NCBI GenBank assembly: GCA_964591245.1
Contig: CAZPZZ010000155.1
Location: 1-9,645, forward strand
Length of the DNA: 9,645 bases
DNA from: CAZPZZ01 sp964591245
GTDB lineage: Bacteria; Acidobacteriota; Vicinamibacteria; Vicinamibacterales; UBA8438
Reading direction: 5' to 3'
In this document: positions 1 to 7,800 of the stretch, piece by piece
Position numbering within the stretch: the stretch's first letter is position 1
Layout: the number at the start of each line of letters is the position of its first letter
Translations under genes and position numbers: made by a program
Notes under the pieces: model-generated
The model's input: the letters and a program-made list of their open reading frames with translations, nothing else
The model's database searches: none
Told to the model about the DNA's origin: nothing

Positions 1-1419
1 CCCGTCCTCCGTAGCCATACTCTCACCCAGCACAACGGGTAAGACGTCAGCGACAGGCGTTCCAGCGTACCCGCCCTCGGCGAACGACCGTCTGCTCCCG
101 AGCATCAGTAGCCCGCCGCCGCGTTCGCTGACGAAATCTGCAATCATCCGGAGCTGATCCGGAGTGAAGTGACTGGCCTCAATTCCGCCAAGAATCAGCG
201 CACGATACTGGAACAGCTCCTCCCGTGTCCGTGGAAAGCCGCCGACCAGATCGTCAGGCCCTTCGACCCCCATCCGCATGAACTTGTTCTCTGCCGTTCG
301 CTGAAGCACCGCAAGCTGTAGATTCTCGTCATCTTCCACCGCCCGGCGGAGAAACTTTACTTCCCAGCGGGGCTCACCTTCGAAGTACAAAATCTTCTCG
401 CGTGTGTCCTCGACAACAACGAGCGCATTCCGCTCGTTGTTCTGGGTCACCATCTCGTCAGGACGCGGGGCAATGCGAAAACTGAAGAGACGGGGACCGG
501 CATCGGCCGCCGCGAACCGCACCCGCACGGTGGTCGGCTCCCCATCGGCCGGAAGCGTGACGGGCTCATCCGCCACAATGCGCCCTTCGTCTTCGACCTG
601 TAGACTGACCGTCTGCCCACTATAGCCAGTCTGAACCACCACGACATCAACGACGAGCGCCGCCCCTCGCAACACCGAACGCGGCGTCTCAACTCGGCTG
701 ATCTGAATGTCCTGGGTATACTCCTCGCGTCCCAACCCGACCGCAAACACTGGCACACCCGCTGCCTGCAGCGGCAAGAGCGCATCTGGGAGCAACCCGT
801 CGGCATTATCGGCACCGTCGCTCACAACGACGAGACCCGAAAGCGGAACCCCGGTGAGCTCCTCATGCGCACGCGTCAGGGCCTGGCCCAGATGCGTCTG
901 GGTTCCGTCGTATGCCAAGTCGCCAACCGACTCTACTCGATCGGTAAACGACGAAAAGCGAAACAGGCGCAGCGCGAATCGATCAGCCAACTCAGCCAGG
1001 AGTGGGGCTTCATTCCCCCCCAACTGCTCTGAGACGAAATCCGCTCGCGTGTCTCCATCCCGGTCGGCGATCTGCATGCTGCGAGAATCGTCTACGAGAA
1101 TCCCGAGAAAATTCTGCTGGGGAACGATTTGAGACAAGACGAGCACCGGACGAAACAAGCACACAACCAGTAGCGCCAGCAGCGTGAGGCGAAGGCCAAT
1201 GAGAACCGCACGGTCGACAGGACGGCTATTCGCCCGCACTTGAAGATACGTTCGCCACGTCACGGTGGCTGTGGCCAGCACGATCGCGGTCGCCAGAAAC
1301 GTCGCCAACGTTGGTCTGAAGGCGAGCGCACCCGCATCGAATACGGACGGCCGGTACTTGAAGAAAAACTCGAATAACGACTCGAACATCGGCAAAAACG
1401 CAACCAGGCCGAACAGCAT
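1..1419 (-). CDS. VWA-domain membrane protein with glutamine amidotransferase-like domain, 3' end cut by window
   Basis: The frame is open from the window edge to a TGA at about 1435-1437, giving 473 visible residues. Two hydrophobic segments (about residues 39-55 and 73-93) should anchor the protein in the inner membrane. A von Willebrand A domain follows: the MIDAS motif DDSRS lies at 110-114, THLGQAL at 175-181, and LVVVSDGADNAD at 196-207 supplies the second acidic strand. After a beta-rich linker, residues from about 340 (ILYFEGEPRWEVKFLRRA) to the edge match the GATase-like domain of these large proteins, with RALILGGIEASHF and GGGLLMLGSRRSF. Family members are usually about 750-850 residues, so roughly 40% is missing. 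It follows the DUF4159 gene closely and is probably cotranscribed with it. The start is uncertain: ATG 1419 has no clear Shine-Dalgarno. GTG 1434 lies 12 nt after AAGGTGG, and ATG 1389 would give the MFESLFEFFFKYRPS start that resembles homologues. The function is unknown. A role in envelope assembly or MoxR-type chaperoning is only an inference from family context. Confidence 0.9.
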   Translation of the reverse strand, partial: MLFGLVAFLPMFESLFEFFFKYRPSVFDAGALAFRPTLATFLATAIVLATATVTWRTYLQVRANSRPVDRAVLIGLRLTLLALLVVCLFRPVLVLSQIVPQQNFLGILVDDSRSMQIADRDGDTRADFVSEQLGGNEAPLLAELADRFALRLFRFSSFTDRVESVGDLAYDGTQTHLGQALTRAHEELTGVPLSGLVVVSDGADNADGLLPDALLPLQAAGVPVFAVGLGREEYTQDIQISRVETPRSVLRGAALVVDVVVVQTGYSGQTVSLQVEDEGRIVADEPVTLPADGEPTTVRVRFAAADAGPRLFSFRIAPRPDEMVTQNNERNALVVVEDTREKILYFEGEPRWEVKFLRRAVEDDENLQLAVLQRTAENKFMRMGVEGPDDLVGGFPRTREELFQYRALILGGIEASHFTPDQLRMIADFVSERGGGLLMLGSRRSFAEGGYAGTPVADVLPVVLGESMATEDG

Positions 1420-1515
1420 AGTGACTGACCGCACTCAGCGGCGCATCCACCTTCGCCTTGGCCCAGTTCCTCCTCCCGAGACAGCCTAAGAACACGTCAA
1501 TTGGTCGCGCGTACT

Positions 1516-2510
1516 CTAGTGACTCATGGCATAAACAATGATGTTGACCGTAATCTCAATCGCATAGGTCGAATAACGTAGAGGGTAATAGGGACTCTCT
1601 GCCCACTCCCAAGCATCACCGATATCCGTATTCCAGTTGATGACCACCAACAACCGGCCGTTCTCATCGAAAATTCCCTTGACCTGGGCGTTGTAACCGT
1701 CTCGCTCCCAGGTCGGCCCGCCCTGTGCGTTGCCGATGGACGGAACCTGAACGATCTCATCGATGTTGTAGACCGTATTGAAAATTGGATGGCTCAACGG
1801 GATGTCGACGATCGGAAATTCGGGCAACACCCGCTTAATCTCGGCCTCGAAATTTGCCCATTCCCAACTCCCCCAAAAATCGTCAATCATCAGGAAGCCG
1901 CCGGCGAGCAAATAATCCCGCAATCCCTGAACCTCGGCCTCACTCATGTACATATCCCCGACCTCAAGCGCGTAGAGGAAGGGGTACCGCCGCACATTGG
2001 GGTCGTCGATTCGCACCGCATTTTCGGCCTCGTAGGCATCGAGGTCGATGAGTCGGTCAAGGATGATCAGGAATTGCCGGTCAGCCTTCGGGAAGTCAGT
2101 CGCCCAGGCTCCGAACCAGCGACGACCGCCACTGCTATAGACGGCGCGGGTAAAGAAAAACTCGCGCGCATCGGCGCTCGGATTACCGAGGTTTGGACGA
2201 ACATCCGAACGCCGAAAAATCGGTTGGGCCTGTGCCGCGGGCTCGGCTGTAAGCCTGGGACGCACGAGGCCCTCTGCCGCCCACAGCCCCCCCAGCCCGA
2301 CACCTAACAGTGTCACAGCGATGATCNNNNNNNNNNNNNNNNNNNNNNNNNNNNNNNNNNNNNNNNNNNNNNNNNNNNNNNNNNNNNNNNNNNNNNNNNN
2401 NNNNNNNNNNNNNNNNNNNNNNNNNNCTCTGCCGCCCACAGCCCCCCCAGCCCGACACCTAACAGTGTCACAGCGATGATCCCCGCGCGGACGAGAAGTC
2501 GTAACCGCAA
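1516..2510 (-). CDS. DUF4159 domain-containing exported protein, interrupted by an assembly gap
   Basis: The reading frame is recovered by joining the sequence on either side of the gap. With the 100 Ns and one copy of the 55-bp duplication removed, 2510-1516 becomes 840 nt, or 279 codons plus a TAG stop. The N-terminus is then MRLRLLVRAG followed by a hydrophobic stretch to about residue 26, which is a signal peptide or membrane anchor. The body matches DUF4159: EFFFTRAVYSS at 65-75, WATDFPKADRQFL at 84-96, YPFLYALEVGDMYMS at 124-138, LLAGGFLMIDDFWGSWEW at 149-166, HPIFNTVYNIDEIVQVPS at 189-206, VVINWNTDIGDAWEWA at 237-252 and a C-terminal IIVYAMSH. The TTG at 2510 is chosen because a GGAG lies 7 nt upstream and the signal-like sequence starts there. 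GTG or ATG starts further upstream give an implausible leader. The fold of this domain resembles GATase/Rossmann proteins, but no enzymatic role is established. It directly precedes the VWA/GATase gene, the usual arrangement. Confidence 0.9.
2272..2326. repeat. 55-bp direct repeat, copy on the left of the gap
   Basis: These 55 bases are identical to 2427-2481, and the two copies abut the 100-N run directly on either side. Both encode the same part of the DUF4159 signal segment (IIAVTLLGVGLGGLWAAE). This is best explained as one genomic sequence present at the end of two assembled pieces rather than a biological repeat. Confidence 0.95.
2327..2426. other. Assembly gap of exactly 100 Ns
   Basis: There are exactly 100 undetermined bases, a common placeholder length. 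The identical 55-bp ends on both sides imply that the real gap is negative, meaning the pieces overlap. No sequence is probably missing here. Confidence 0.98.
2427..2481. repeat. 55-bp direct repeat, copy on the right of the gap
   Basis: This is the exact partner of 2272-2326. Upstream of it on the minus strand lies the start region of the DUF4159 gene (RLRLLVRAG), and downstream of the other copy lies the rest of the gene. Collapsing the two copies joins these parts in frame. Confidence 0.95.
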
Positions 2511-2517
2511 GCAAATG

Positions 2518-2521
2518 CTCC
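2518..2521 (-). promoter_or_regulatory. Ribosome binding site of the DUF4159 gene
   Basis: On the minus strand GGAG lies 7 nt before the TTG at 2510. It decides the start: this TTG is the only nearby codon combining good spacing with an immediate basic-then-hydrophobic signal sequence. A second TTG at 2514 is out of frame with the DUF4159 body once the gap is collapsed. Confidence 0.6.
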
Positions 2522-2563
2522 AGGGGATATGGCCCGTCGACACGACGCGCCCAGGAATTTTGC

Positions 2564-2578
2564 CGCCTATGGTAGGCG
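2564..2578. repeat. Short perfect inverted repeat in the intergenic leader
   Basis: CGCCTA and TAGGCG form a perfect 6-bp stem around a 3-nt centre, in the 216-nt space between the M29-like gene and the DUF4159 gene. There is no following T-run on either strand, so it does not look like an intrinsic terminator. It could be a small operator or a chance palindrome in GC-rich DNA. A related CGCCTATG string recurs at about 2648-2655. Confidence 0.35.
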
Positions 2579-2726
2579 AGAGCAGGTAACAGTCACCATG
2601 ACAACAGCACTGCTCCTGAAACCTTGGCCGCAGCATAGCACGGCACCGCCTATGACGGAACCGTTACAACCGTGCCGCCCTGGTTGACGTCTTGTCCGCA
2701 GAGCGCCCGGAACCTCACCCATCAGT

Positions 2727-3908
2727 TCAAGGGACAGGCGGCGTGAGGCGCCCCTCTCGAACCCACACGTCACCGCCAACGGATACCGTGGTGTCGGTAA
2801 AGAAGTTCCAGCGTACATACCCCCCGCCCACCGCTCCGCCGAGTTCGGAATTGTCACCGAGTGAAAGGCGTACCACCCCGGCCCCATACCCATAGTAGGG
2901 AATCCATGGCTCGCGCTCTGGAACAGCGAGTAGCGGATTGAAACCGAGTGCAAACTCGCGGAACGCACGGGCCACTTCGGGCGCACCGGCCAACTCCGCC
3001 TGCACGGCGTCCGTGCCCGAGCGAGCCGTAACGTCGACGATGCGACCTCCCATGAACCGGAGCCTGAGCTCTTCGACGGGCCGGCCATCCCATTGCGACC
3101 ACGGAAAGACGACAACGCCGTTCACAGTCTCCTCAAGAGGCGCCACCCGGATGGCTCCGGCCGGGAGCTCGATCTCACGATCGATGAGGACAACACCCTC
3201 GTCCGTCCGGTTGGCCGACGCATCACCATCCTGCCGATTCACCGGGCGATCAGCGATCTCGAAGCGGAGGTCGGTACCCAATGGAGACGTCACGCGCACT
3301 TGGCGGCCACGCATAGCTGCCTCGAATCGCTCGTGAATTGCCGCCAATGCCTCGTAATCCGTCTCGAGCAAGGCCCGCTGATAGGTCGCGTCAATAACAT
3401 GCCGAGGCGGCATTGGTTGACCGGGAAGAGAAAAGGCACTGTTGTTCTCCACCCAGTGGAAATGCACCGTACGGCCCCGGCCGGCGCGCAGGAGATCCTG
3501 GAGAGCAGCATATACAGGATGAACCGGCAGTGCTCCCGGCAGCATGATCGCGGCGTCGACACCGCCCAGCATCACCCGGTACGCATCACGCGCCGGACCA
3601 TCGGCGGCCGTCAACACGCTCGGATCCCATGCGGCTGGAAAGGGCTCCTTCAGCACGTCGATGACACCAAGATCGATTCCGCCTGCCTCCATCACCGCGT
3701 AGCGCAGTGGCGGCACGAGGTCGCCGAACAGACCTGACGCCGCCACAAGTAATACAGTTTCGCCCGGCTGAACTGCAAGCTGTGCCACAAGCCGGTCGGC
3801 GATCGCTTGCCAGTCAAGCGTAAGCTGCGGTAGCGGCTGGGCACGCGCCGTCGACGTAACAACTATCAGCGCCGCGACAAGAGCACCCCGGAACATGGCG
3901 GAGCCCAT
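2727..3908 (-). CDS. Exported M29 (aminopeptidase T)-like protein, probably non-catalytic
   Basis: The product has 393 residues. The start at ATG 3908 has GAGG 4 nt upstream and lies 10 nt after the stop of the cyclotransferase gene. A longer frame back to 4025 would overlap that gene and adds a non-signal leader. The N-terminus MFRGALVAALIVVTSTARA-Q (residues 5-24) is a clear Sec signal peptide with an ARA cleavage site, so the mature protein is exported. The body follows the order of M29 metallopeptidases: QPGETVLLVA at 47-56, SPLGTDLRFEIADRPV at 208-223, the LPAGAIRVAP region at 248-257, REFALGFNP at 317-325, and LGDNSELGG followed by YVRWNFFTDTTVSVGG at 350-379. As I recall the family, the metal and catalytic residues are Glu, Glu, His, Tyr, His and Asp. 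Here only Glu318 looks retained. The C-terminal HxD reads R366-W-N368, the GTVH histidine reads Arg347, and the PxGE glutamate reads Ala252. The domain assignment is moderate and loss of activity is an inference. It could instead bind peptides or another ligand. Confidence 0.75.
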   Translation of the reverse strand: MGSAMFRGALVAALIVVTSTARAQPLPQLTLDWQAIADRLVAQLAVQPGETVLLVAASGLFGDLVPPLRYAVMEAGGIDLGVIDVLKEPFPAAWDPSVLTAADGPARDAYRVMLGGVDAAIMLPGALPVHPVYAALQDLLRAGRGRTVHFHWVENNSAFSLPGQPMPPRHVIDATYQRALLETDYEALAAIHERFEAAMRGRQVRVTSPLGTDLRFEIADRPVNRQDGDASANRTDEGVVLIDREIELPAGAIRVAPLEETVNGVVVFPWSQWDGRPVEELRLRFMGGRIVDVTARSGTDAVQAELAGAPEVARAFREFALGFNPLLAVPEREPWIPYYGYGAGVVRLSLGDNSELGGAVGGGYVRWNFFTDTTVSVGGDVWVREGRLTPPVP

Positions 3909-3918
3909 TCGACCTCGT

Positions 3919-4815
3919 CTACTCGACAAATCGGACTTCGAACATCTTCGGCCACCACTTCCCAGTGATATAGAACGTTTTGGCATTGGGATCATACGCG
4001 ATGCCATTGAGCACCTCAGCACCAATCAGGTCGTTCCCTCGCAACAGGCCACTAGCGTCAATGTACTCAGTAACCTGTCCAGTCTCGGGATCAATACGGA
4101 CAAGGAAATCCTCTTCCCAGACGTTGGCGTAGACCGCCCCCTCCACGCACTCAAGCTCATTGAGACGCCACAGAGGCTGCCCACGCAGACTGACACGTTG
4201 CTCTCCGATGGGGTCAAACGTGATCGGGTCACGAAAAGTCAGCCGATCGCTACCATCGCTCATGATGAGTCGATCACCGTCGTAGCACAATCCCCACCCC
4301 TCGCCCCTATATCGATAGGAATCCTGGAGTTCGAACGAATCGCGCTGGTAGACGAATGCGCGCTGAGCACGCCAGGTCAACATGATCAATCGTTGGTCGA
4401 CCAGAGCCAGGCCCTCACCGAAGTACTGGGCTGGAACGTCAATACGCTGCTCCACGCGACCGGTTTCGGGATCAAGCCGCCGCAAGGTGGATTCGCCGTT
4501 ACGTCCCGTACTCTCAAACAACTGATCGTTCCACCAGACGAGTCCCTGGGTATACGCATCGCGCTCGTGAGACAACTCTCGTAGTACTTCGACGCGAAGC
4601 GAACGCGCACCCGGTTGAGCCGTTAGCGTCGAGCGCGCTGGTTCCGTGGGGGACGCCTGCGTCACCGGCGCCGGTCGGATCATGAACACCGCAGCCACCA
4701 CAATGACAAGAACGGCCGCTGCAGTAAACCATCCACGTCTTACCCCCACAGTCGTCTCGGCCGCTCTGGCTCCTCGGCGCTGGCCCGCGTTTTTCCTCTG
4801 TTGCTTGCGACCCAC
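3919..4815 (-). CDS. Glutaminyl-peptide cyclotransferase (plant/bacterial type), membrane-anchored
   Basis: This 298-residue protein of the Glu_cyclase_2 family converts N-terminal glutamine of peptides or proteins to pyroglutamate with release of ammonia. A basic N-terminus (MGRKQQRKNAGQRRGAR) precedes one hydrophobic segment at about residues 29-46, so the catalytic domain should sit outside the cytoplasm, anchored or cleaved. The five-bladed propeller signatures are all present: AYTQGLVWWNDQLFESTG at 87-104, YFGEGLALV at 131-139, YRGEGWGLCYDGDRLIMSDG at 169-188, RLNELECVEGAVYANVW at 217-233, and LNGIAYDP with TGKWWPKMFEVR at 269-295. The length is normal for a bacterial member with an anchor. 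The GTG start at 4815 is supported by AAAGGAG 4 nt upstream. A TATAAT box lies 32 nt upstream, between it and the addA stop, suggesting independent transcription. The M29-like gene follows after 10 nt, most likely in the same operon, and both products are exported. Confidence 0.94.
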   Translation of the reverse strand: MGRKQQRKNAGQRRGARAAETTVGVRRGWFTAAAVLVIVVAAVFMIRPAPVTQASPTEPARSTLTAQPGARSLRVEVLRELSHERDAYTQGLVWWNDQLFESTGRNGESTLRRLDPETGRVEQRIDVPAQYFGEGLALVDQRLIMLTWRAQRAFVYQRDSFELQDSYRYRGEGWGLCYDGDRLIMSDGSDRLTFRDPITFDPIGEQRVSLRGQPLWRLNELECVEGAVYANVWEEDFLVRIDPETGQVTEYIDASGLLRGNDLIGAEVLNGIAYDPNAKTFYITGKWWPKMFEVRFVE

Positions 4816-4819
4816 AGGT

Positions 4820-4826
4820 CTCCTTT
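4820..4826 (-). promoter_or_regulatory. Ribosome binding site of the cyclotransferase gene
   Basis: AAAGGAG on the minus strand lies 4 nt before the GTG at 4815. It is the strongest Shine-Dalgarno sequence seen in this window and fixes the non-ATG start. Confidence 0.75.
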
Positions 4827-4846
4827 ACTGCCCTCGAATCACGGGA

Positions 4847-4852
4847 ATTATA
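4847..4852 (-). promoter_or_regulatory. Candidate -10 box for the cyclotransferase / M29-like operon
   Basis: The minus strand reads TATAAT, a perfect sigma-70-type -10 hexamer, in the 54-nt space between the addA stop and the cyclotransferase start. It would give a leader of about 25 nt containing the ribosome binding site. The -35 position at 17 nt reads GTGTGA, only 3 of 6 matches to TTGACA and overlapping the end of addA. A perfect TATAAT is uncommon by chance in DNA this GC-rich, but the weak -35 and unknown host sigma factor limit confidence. Confidence 0.5.
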
Positions 4853-4869
4853 CGACGCTGTCGGTCGGC

Positions 4870-7800
4870 TCACACGTGGAGAAGAACCCCCTGGGCGGGC
4901 TCACCAGTTGCCTCCGCGATCATCTGGGCATAGAGCAAGACCTGCCGACGATATACCTCAGCGCCTCCACTCATCTCCCGGTCAGTCTTGAAATCAACAA
5001 CCATCCACGGGCTATCCCTACTCGCCGGATCGGCACGGAAGGCAAGATCGACAACACCCTCGACCAGCGTCTCGTCGGCCATGTGCATGATCACCGGCAC
5101 TTCCCTCCGGCACGCTCCTGATCTTGACGCGCGACGGACGTCGTCGAAGATCTGGTGCCGCAACACCCCCATCACCACCTGCGCGGCGGCGCTCACCTCG
5201 GCATCGGGACAACCCAAGATCCGTGCCTCCAACCGAGCGACCTGACTGACGTGTTCGTCATCAGCGTCGAACGCCACTGTGGCCAGCACAGCATGGACAA
5301 GCGCGCCAAAACGGCGACCAGTGGGCCGATCACGTTGCCGCTTCAACTCCATCACGGTCGGGGGACTCATCCCCATCGGTGGGGGAATACCCTCGACCAC
5401 CTGTCGTTCGGCCAGTTCGGTAACCGTCAATACGTGCAAGCTCGGTGTCGCTGCCTCGCCGGTCGTCCGTTCCCGAGCGTCGCGCCAGGTGCGATACCGC
5501 ACCAAATCCTCCGTCACCGTCGCGCCGGGCACTTCTTTTGACAACAGTTCCGCTTGGCGAATACCAAATCTGGCCTCTACGCCCAGCTTCAACGTCGGCG
5601 TGTTTGGATCCCACCAAACGACCGGGTACTCAGTGGGCCACGCCCCTGACCGGGATGCCTCGGGAGAGGCAACCGGCGGCACCTCCGGCTCTTCGCCTCG
5701 CGCTGGTTCCACCCGGAACGGCAACACCTTCCCCTTACCTTCGGGGTCTTGATCAAACCAGAACAACCCAGGCCCAACTGTATCCGGACGCGCTGATTCC
5801 CCTTCTGGACGCTCAACCACGCTGTCGCGACCAAACGGCGGGCATTTCGGCGCAGCCTGTGGTTCCCGACGGGTCGATACCGGCGGATATACCGCCTCAT
5901 CGAGCGGTGTCAGCCACCCCTCTCGAAACGTACCGTCACCGACGCCTGGCACAACGAGGAGATCCCGAGCCCGGGTGGCTGCGACATAGGCCAACCTGAT
6001 GGCTTCTTCCCTATCGCGCGCAACCTCTTCTTCGTTGTGGTCCAGGAGGTCAAGCGGCGACCAACCTGCGATACGTAACGCACAGATGCCACGCGCAGAG
6101 TCGATGAATCGCCCCGAGGTCTTGCGATGCAGCTTGCAGGTGGGATCCGCCAGAATCACGATGGGAAATTCGAGCCCCTTGGCGCGATGCACGGTCATGA
6201 TCCGAACGCCGTCACTTCCCTCTTCGAGAATCACCGCCTCACTGGTCTGGCGTGACACGGCATCATCTGCGAGTTGCTCTACGAAGCCCCGAAAGGAAAG
6301 TCCTCCGCCCGCCTCGTACCGTCGTGCAAGATCCGCGATGTGCATCACATTCGCCAATGCCTGCTCACCGCCTGGCCGCATGACGAAACCGGCATGTGCG
6401 CGCGTGGTCTCGAGGAGACGGCCGATCGTCTCGGCGACCGGCACCTGATTACGCATTCGGTGAGCCTCACACAGCGCCGTCAATGCTTCAACGATCGGTG
6501 CGAAACGCTCCTGAGCTGCCTCGCCATCGATCGACACCTCCGGAAGTCGGAACGGATGAAGCCGACCGAATCGCTGGTGGTACTCCAACAGCGCCGCATC
6601 TTCGATGGCGAACAATGACCCACGAAGGGTGGCAAAAATGGAGAGTTCGTCGTCGGGATACTCGACGGCCGCGAGGGCAGCCCGTAACGTCGTCACCTCT
6701 TCTTTCGCGTGTAATGAGCGTCCTCCAACCAACAAATGAGGCACATCTCGCGCCTCGAGCGCCTCCACGTATGACCGAGTCATATCGGTGCCAAAACTCT
6801 CGAACCGCCGAAACAGAATGCAGATGTGTCGCGCCTCGACCGGAACTCGCGTCCACGCAGATTCAGCAGGGGCCATCCCCCCCGCACCGCCTGCCGGTAA
6901 CCGCTCAGCCACCTGCCAGCCACTGTCGCGGACGAGCCAGCTCACAAACGCTCCCACCGCATCTGGCAACGACCTCTCGATTGCCGATGCGGTCAATCGC
7001 CGGACGCCATACGGCTTTGGCACAGGCAGCACCACAACTTCCGGCTGCTCGTCAGGCGCCTCTCGGTGTGGCGAGAGGGTTACATAATCTGCCTGAACAG
7101 CACCATCCGCAGCCGTATTCTCATCGCGGCACATGAGGGGCGCAAATGCCCGATTGACCATCGCCTGGATAGCCGGTAGACCTCGGAAACTGGTCGTCAA
7201 GGCCAGAGCCGATACCCCACGGTCCTGCAGTTGATTTTTTACCTGCCAATAGACACCGAGATTGGCCCGGCGAAAGCTATAGATCGACTGTTTCGGATCA
7301 CCGACGACAAACAATTTCCCGGGGATCGGGCGAACCTGGCGCCAATCGTCCTGGTCGGGATCGTCTGCCGAGAGCAGCAGGAGAATCTCGGCCTGCAGCG
7401 GATCGGTGTCCTGAAACTCATCGACAAAGATTCGCGTGTAGCGACGTTGAAAATCGGCGCGAACGCCCGCATCGTCCCGCACGAGCGACCGTGCGCCCAG
7501 CAGCAGGTCAACAAAATCGAGCCGGCCGGCGTCACGTTTCATTTCTCCGAACACCGTAATAGGCGCCTGTAGCTCCGCCTGTAGCAATGCGGCGAGGTCT
7601 GCGTCAGCGACGCGTCGAAAGTTCTCCAAGACATCCACCATCTTGCGGTGGCGCTCAAGGACCGTCACGCGAGACACGCCGGGAGCATACGTCGTGCCAG
7701 CCCCCTTTCGAGGATTGGTAAACGTTCGATTCGACACCAATTCCACAAGCATCGCCTCGAGGGCGTCGTAGTCACGACGACTGGGCCTCAGGTCATCGTG

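Larger units (their letters stand above)
2511..2726. other. Intergenic region upstream of the DUF4159 gene
   Basis: This 216-nt stretch is the longest non-coding segment in the window and the likely place for a promoter of the DUF4159-VWA pair. The minus strand has TATGCT at 2637-2632 as a weak -10 candidate (4 of 6 matches), but no convincing -35 at 17 nt. A TTGTCA also occurs, without a good -10 partner. Besides the inverted repeat at 2564-2578, GCACGG and CCGTGC could pair across about 26 nt near 2637-2680. No tRNA, riboswitch or coding sequence is apparent. Confidence 0.4.

Noticed and set aside
2272..2481. Mobile element or tandem repeat expansion explaining the 55-bp duplication
   Set aside because: The copies directly abut an N run of a standard length and are exactly 55 bp with no mismatches. 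There is no transposase or terminal repeat, and collapsing them restores the gene, so an assembly artefact explains everything.
1516..2514. Reading the DUF4159 gene straight through the Ns from the TTG at 2514
   Set aside because: The N-terminal part read this way (MLAVTTSRPRGDH) is in the wrong frame. It depends on the placeholder gap length, while collapsing the duplicate gives a proper signal sequence from 2510.
2564..2578. Intrinsic terminator of the M29-like gene
   Set aside because: The stem is only 6 bp, lies about 150 nt after the stop codon and has no U-run following it on either strand.
2567..3115. Minus-strand open frame of 182 codons running from the M29-like gene into the intergenic region
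   Set aside because: It overlaps the end of the M29-like gene in another frame, and its translation shows no domain or signal sequence.
3895..4584. Plus-strand open frame of 229 codons opposite the cyclotransferase gene
   Set aside because: The minus-strand cyclotransferase has all its family motifs through this interval. The plus-strand product is unlike any family I recognise.
6396..7136. Plus-strand open frame of 246 codons inside addA
   Set aside because: It is antisense to the conserved AddA helicase region, low in complexity and rich in Pro, Arg and Ser. This is a typical codon-bias shadow.
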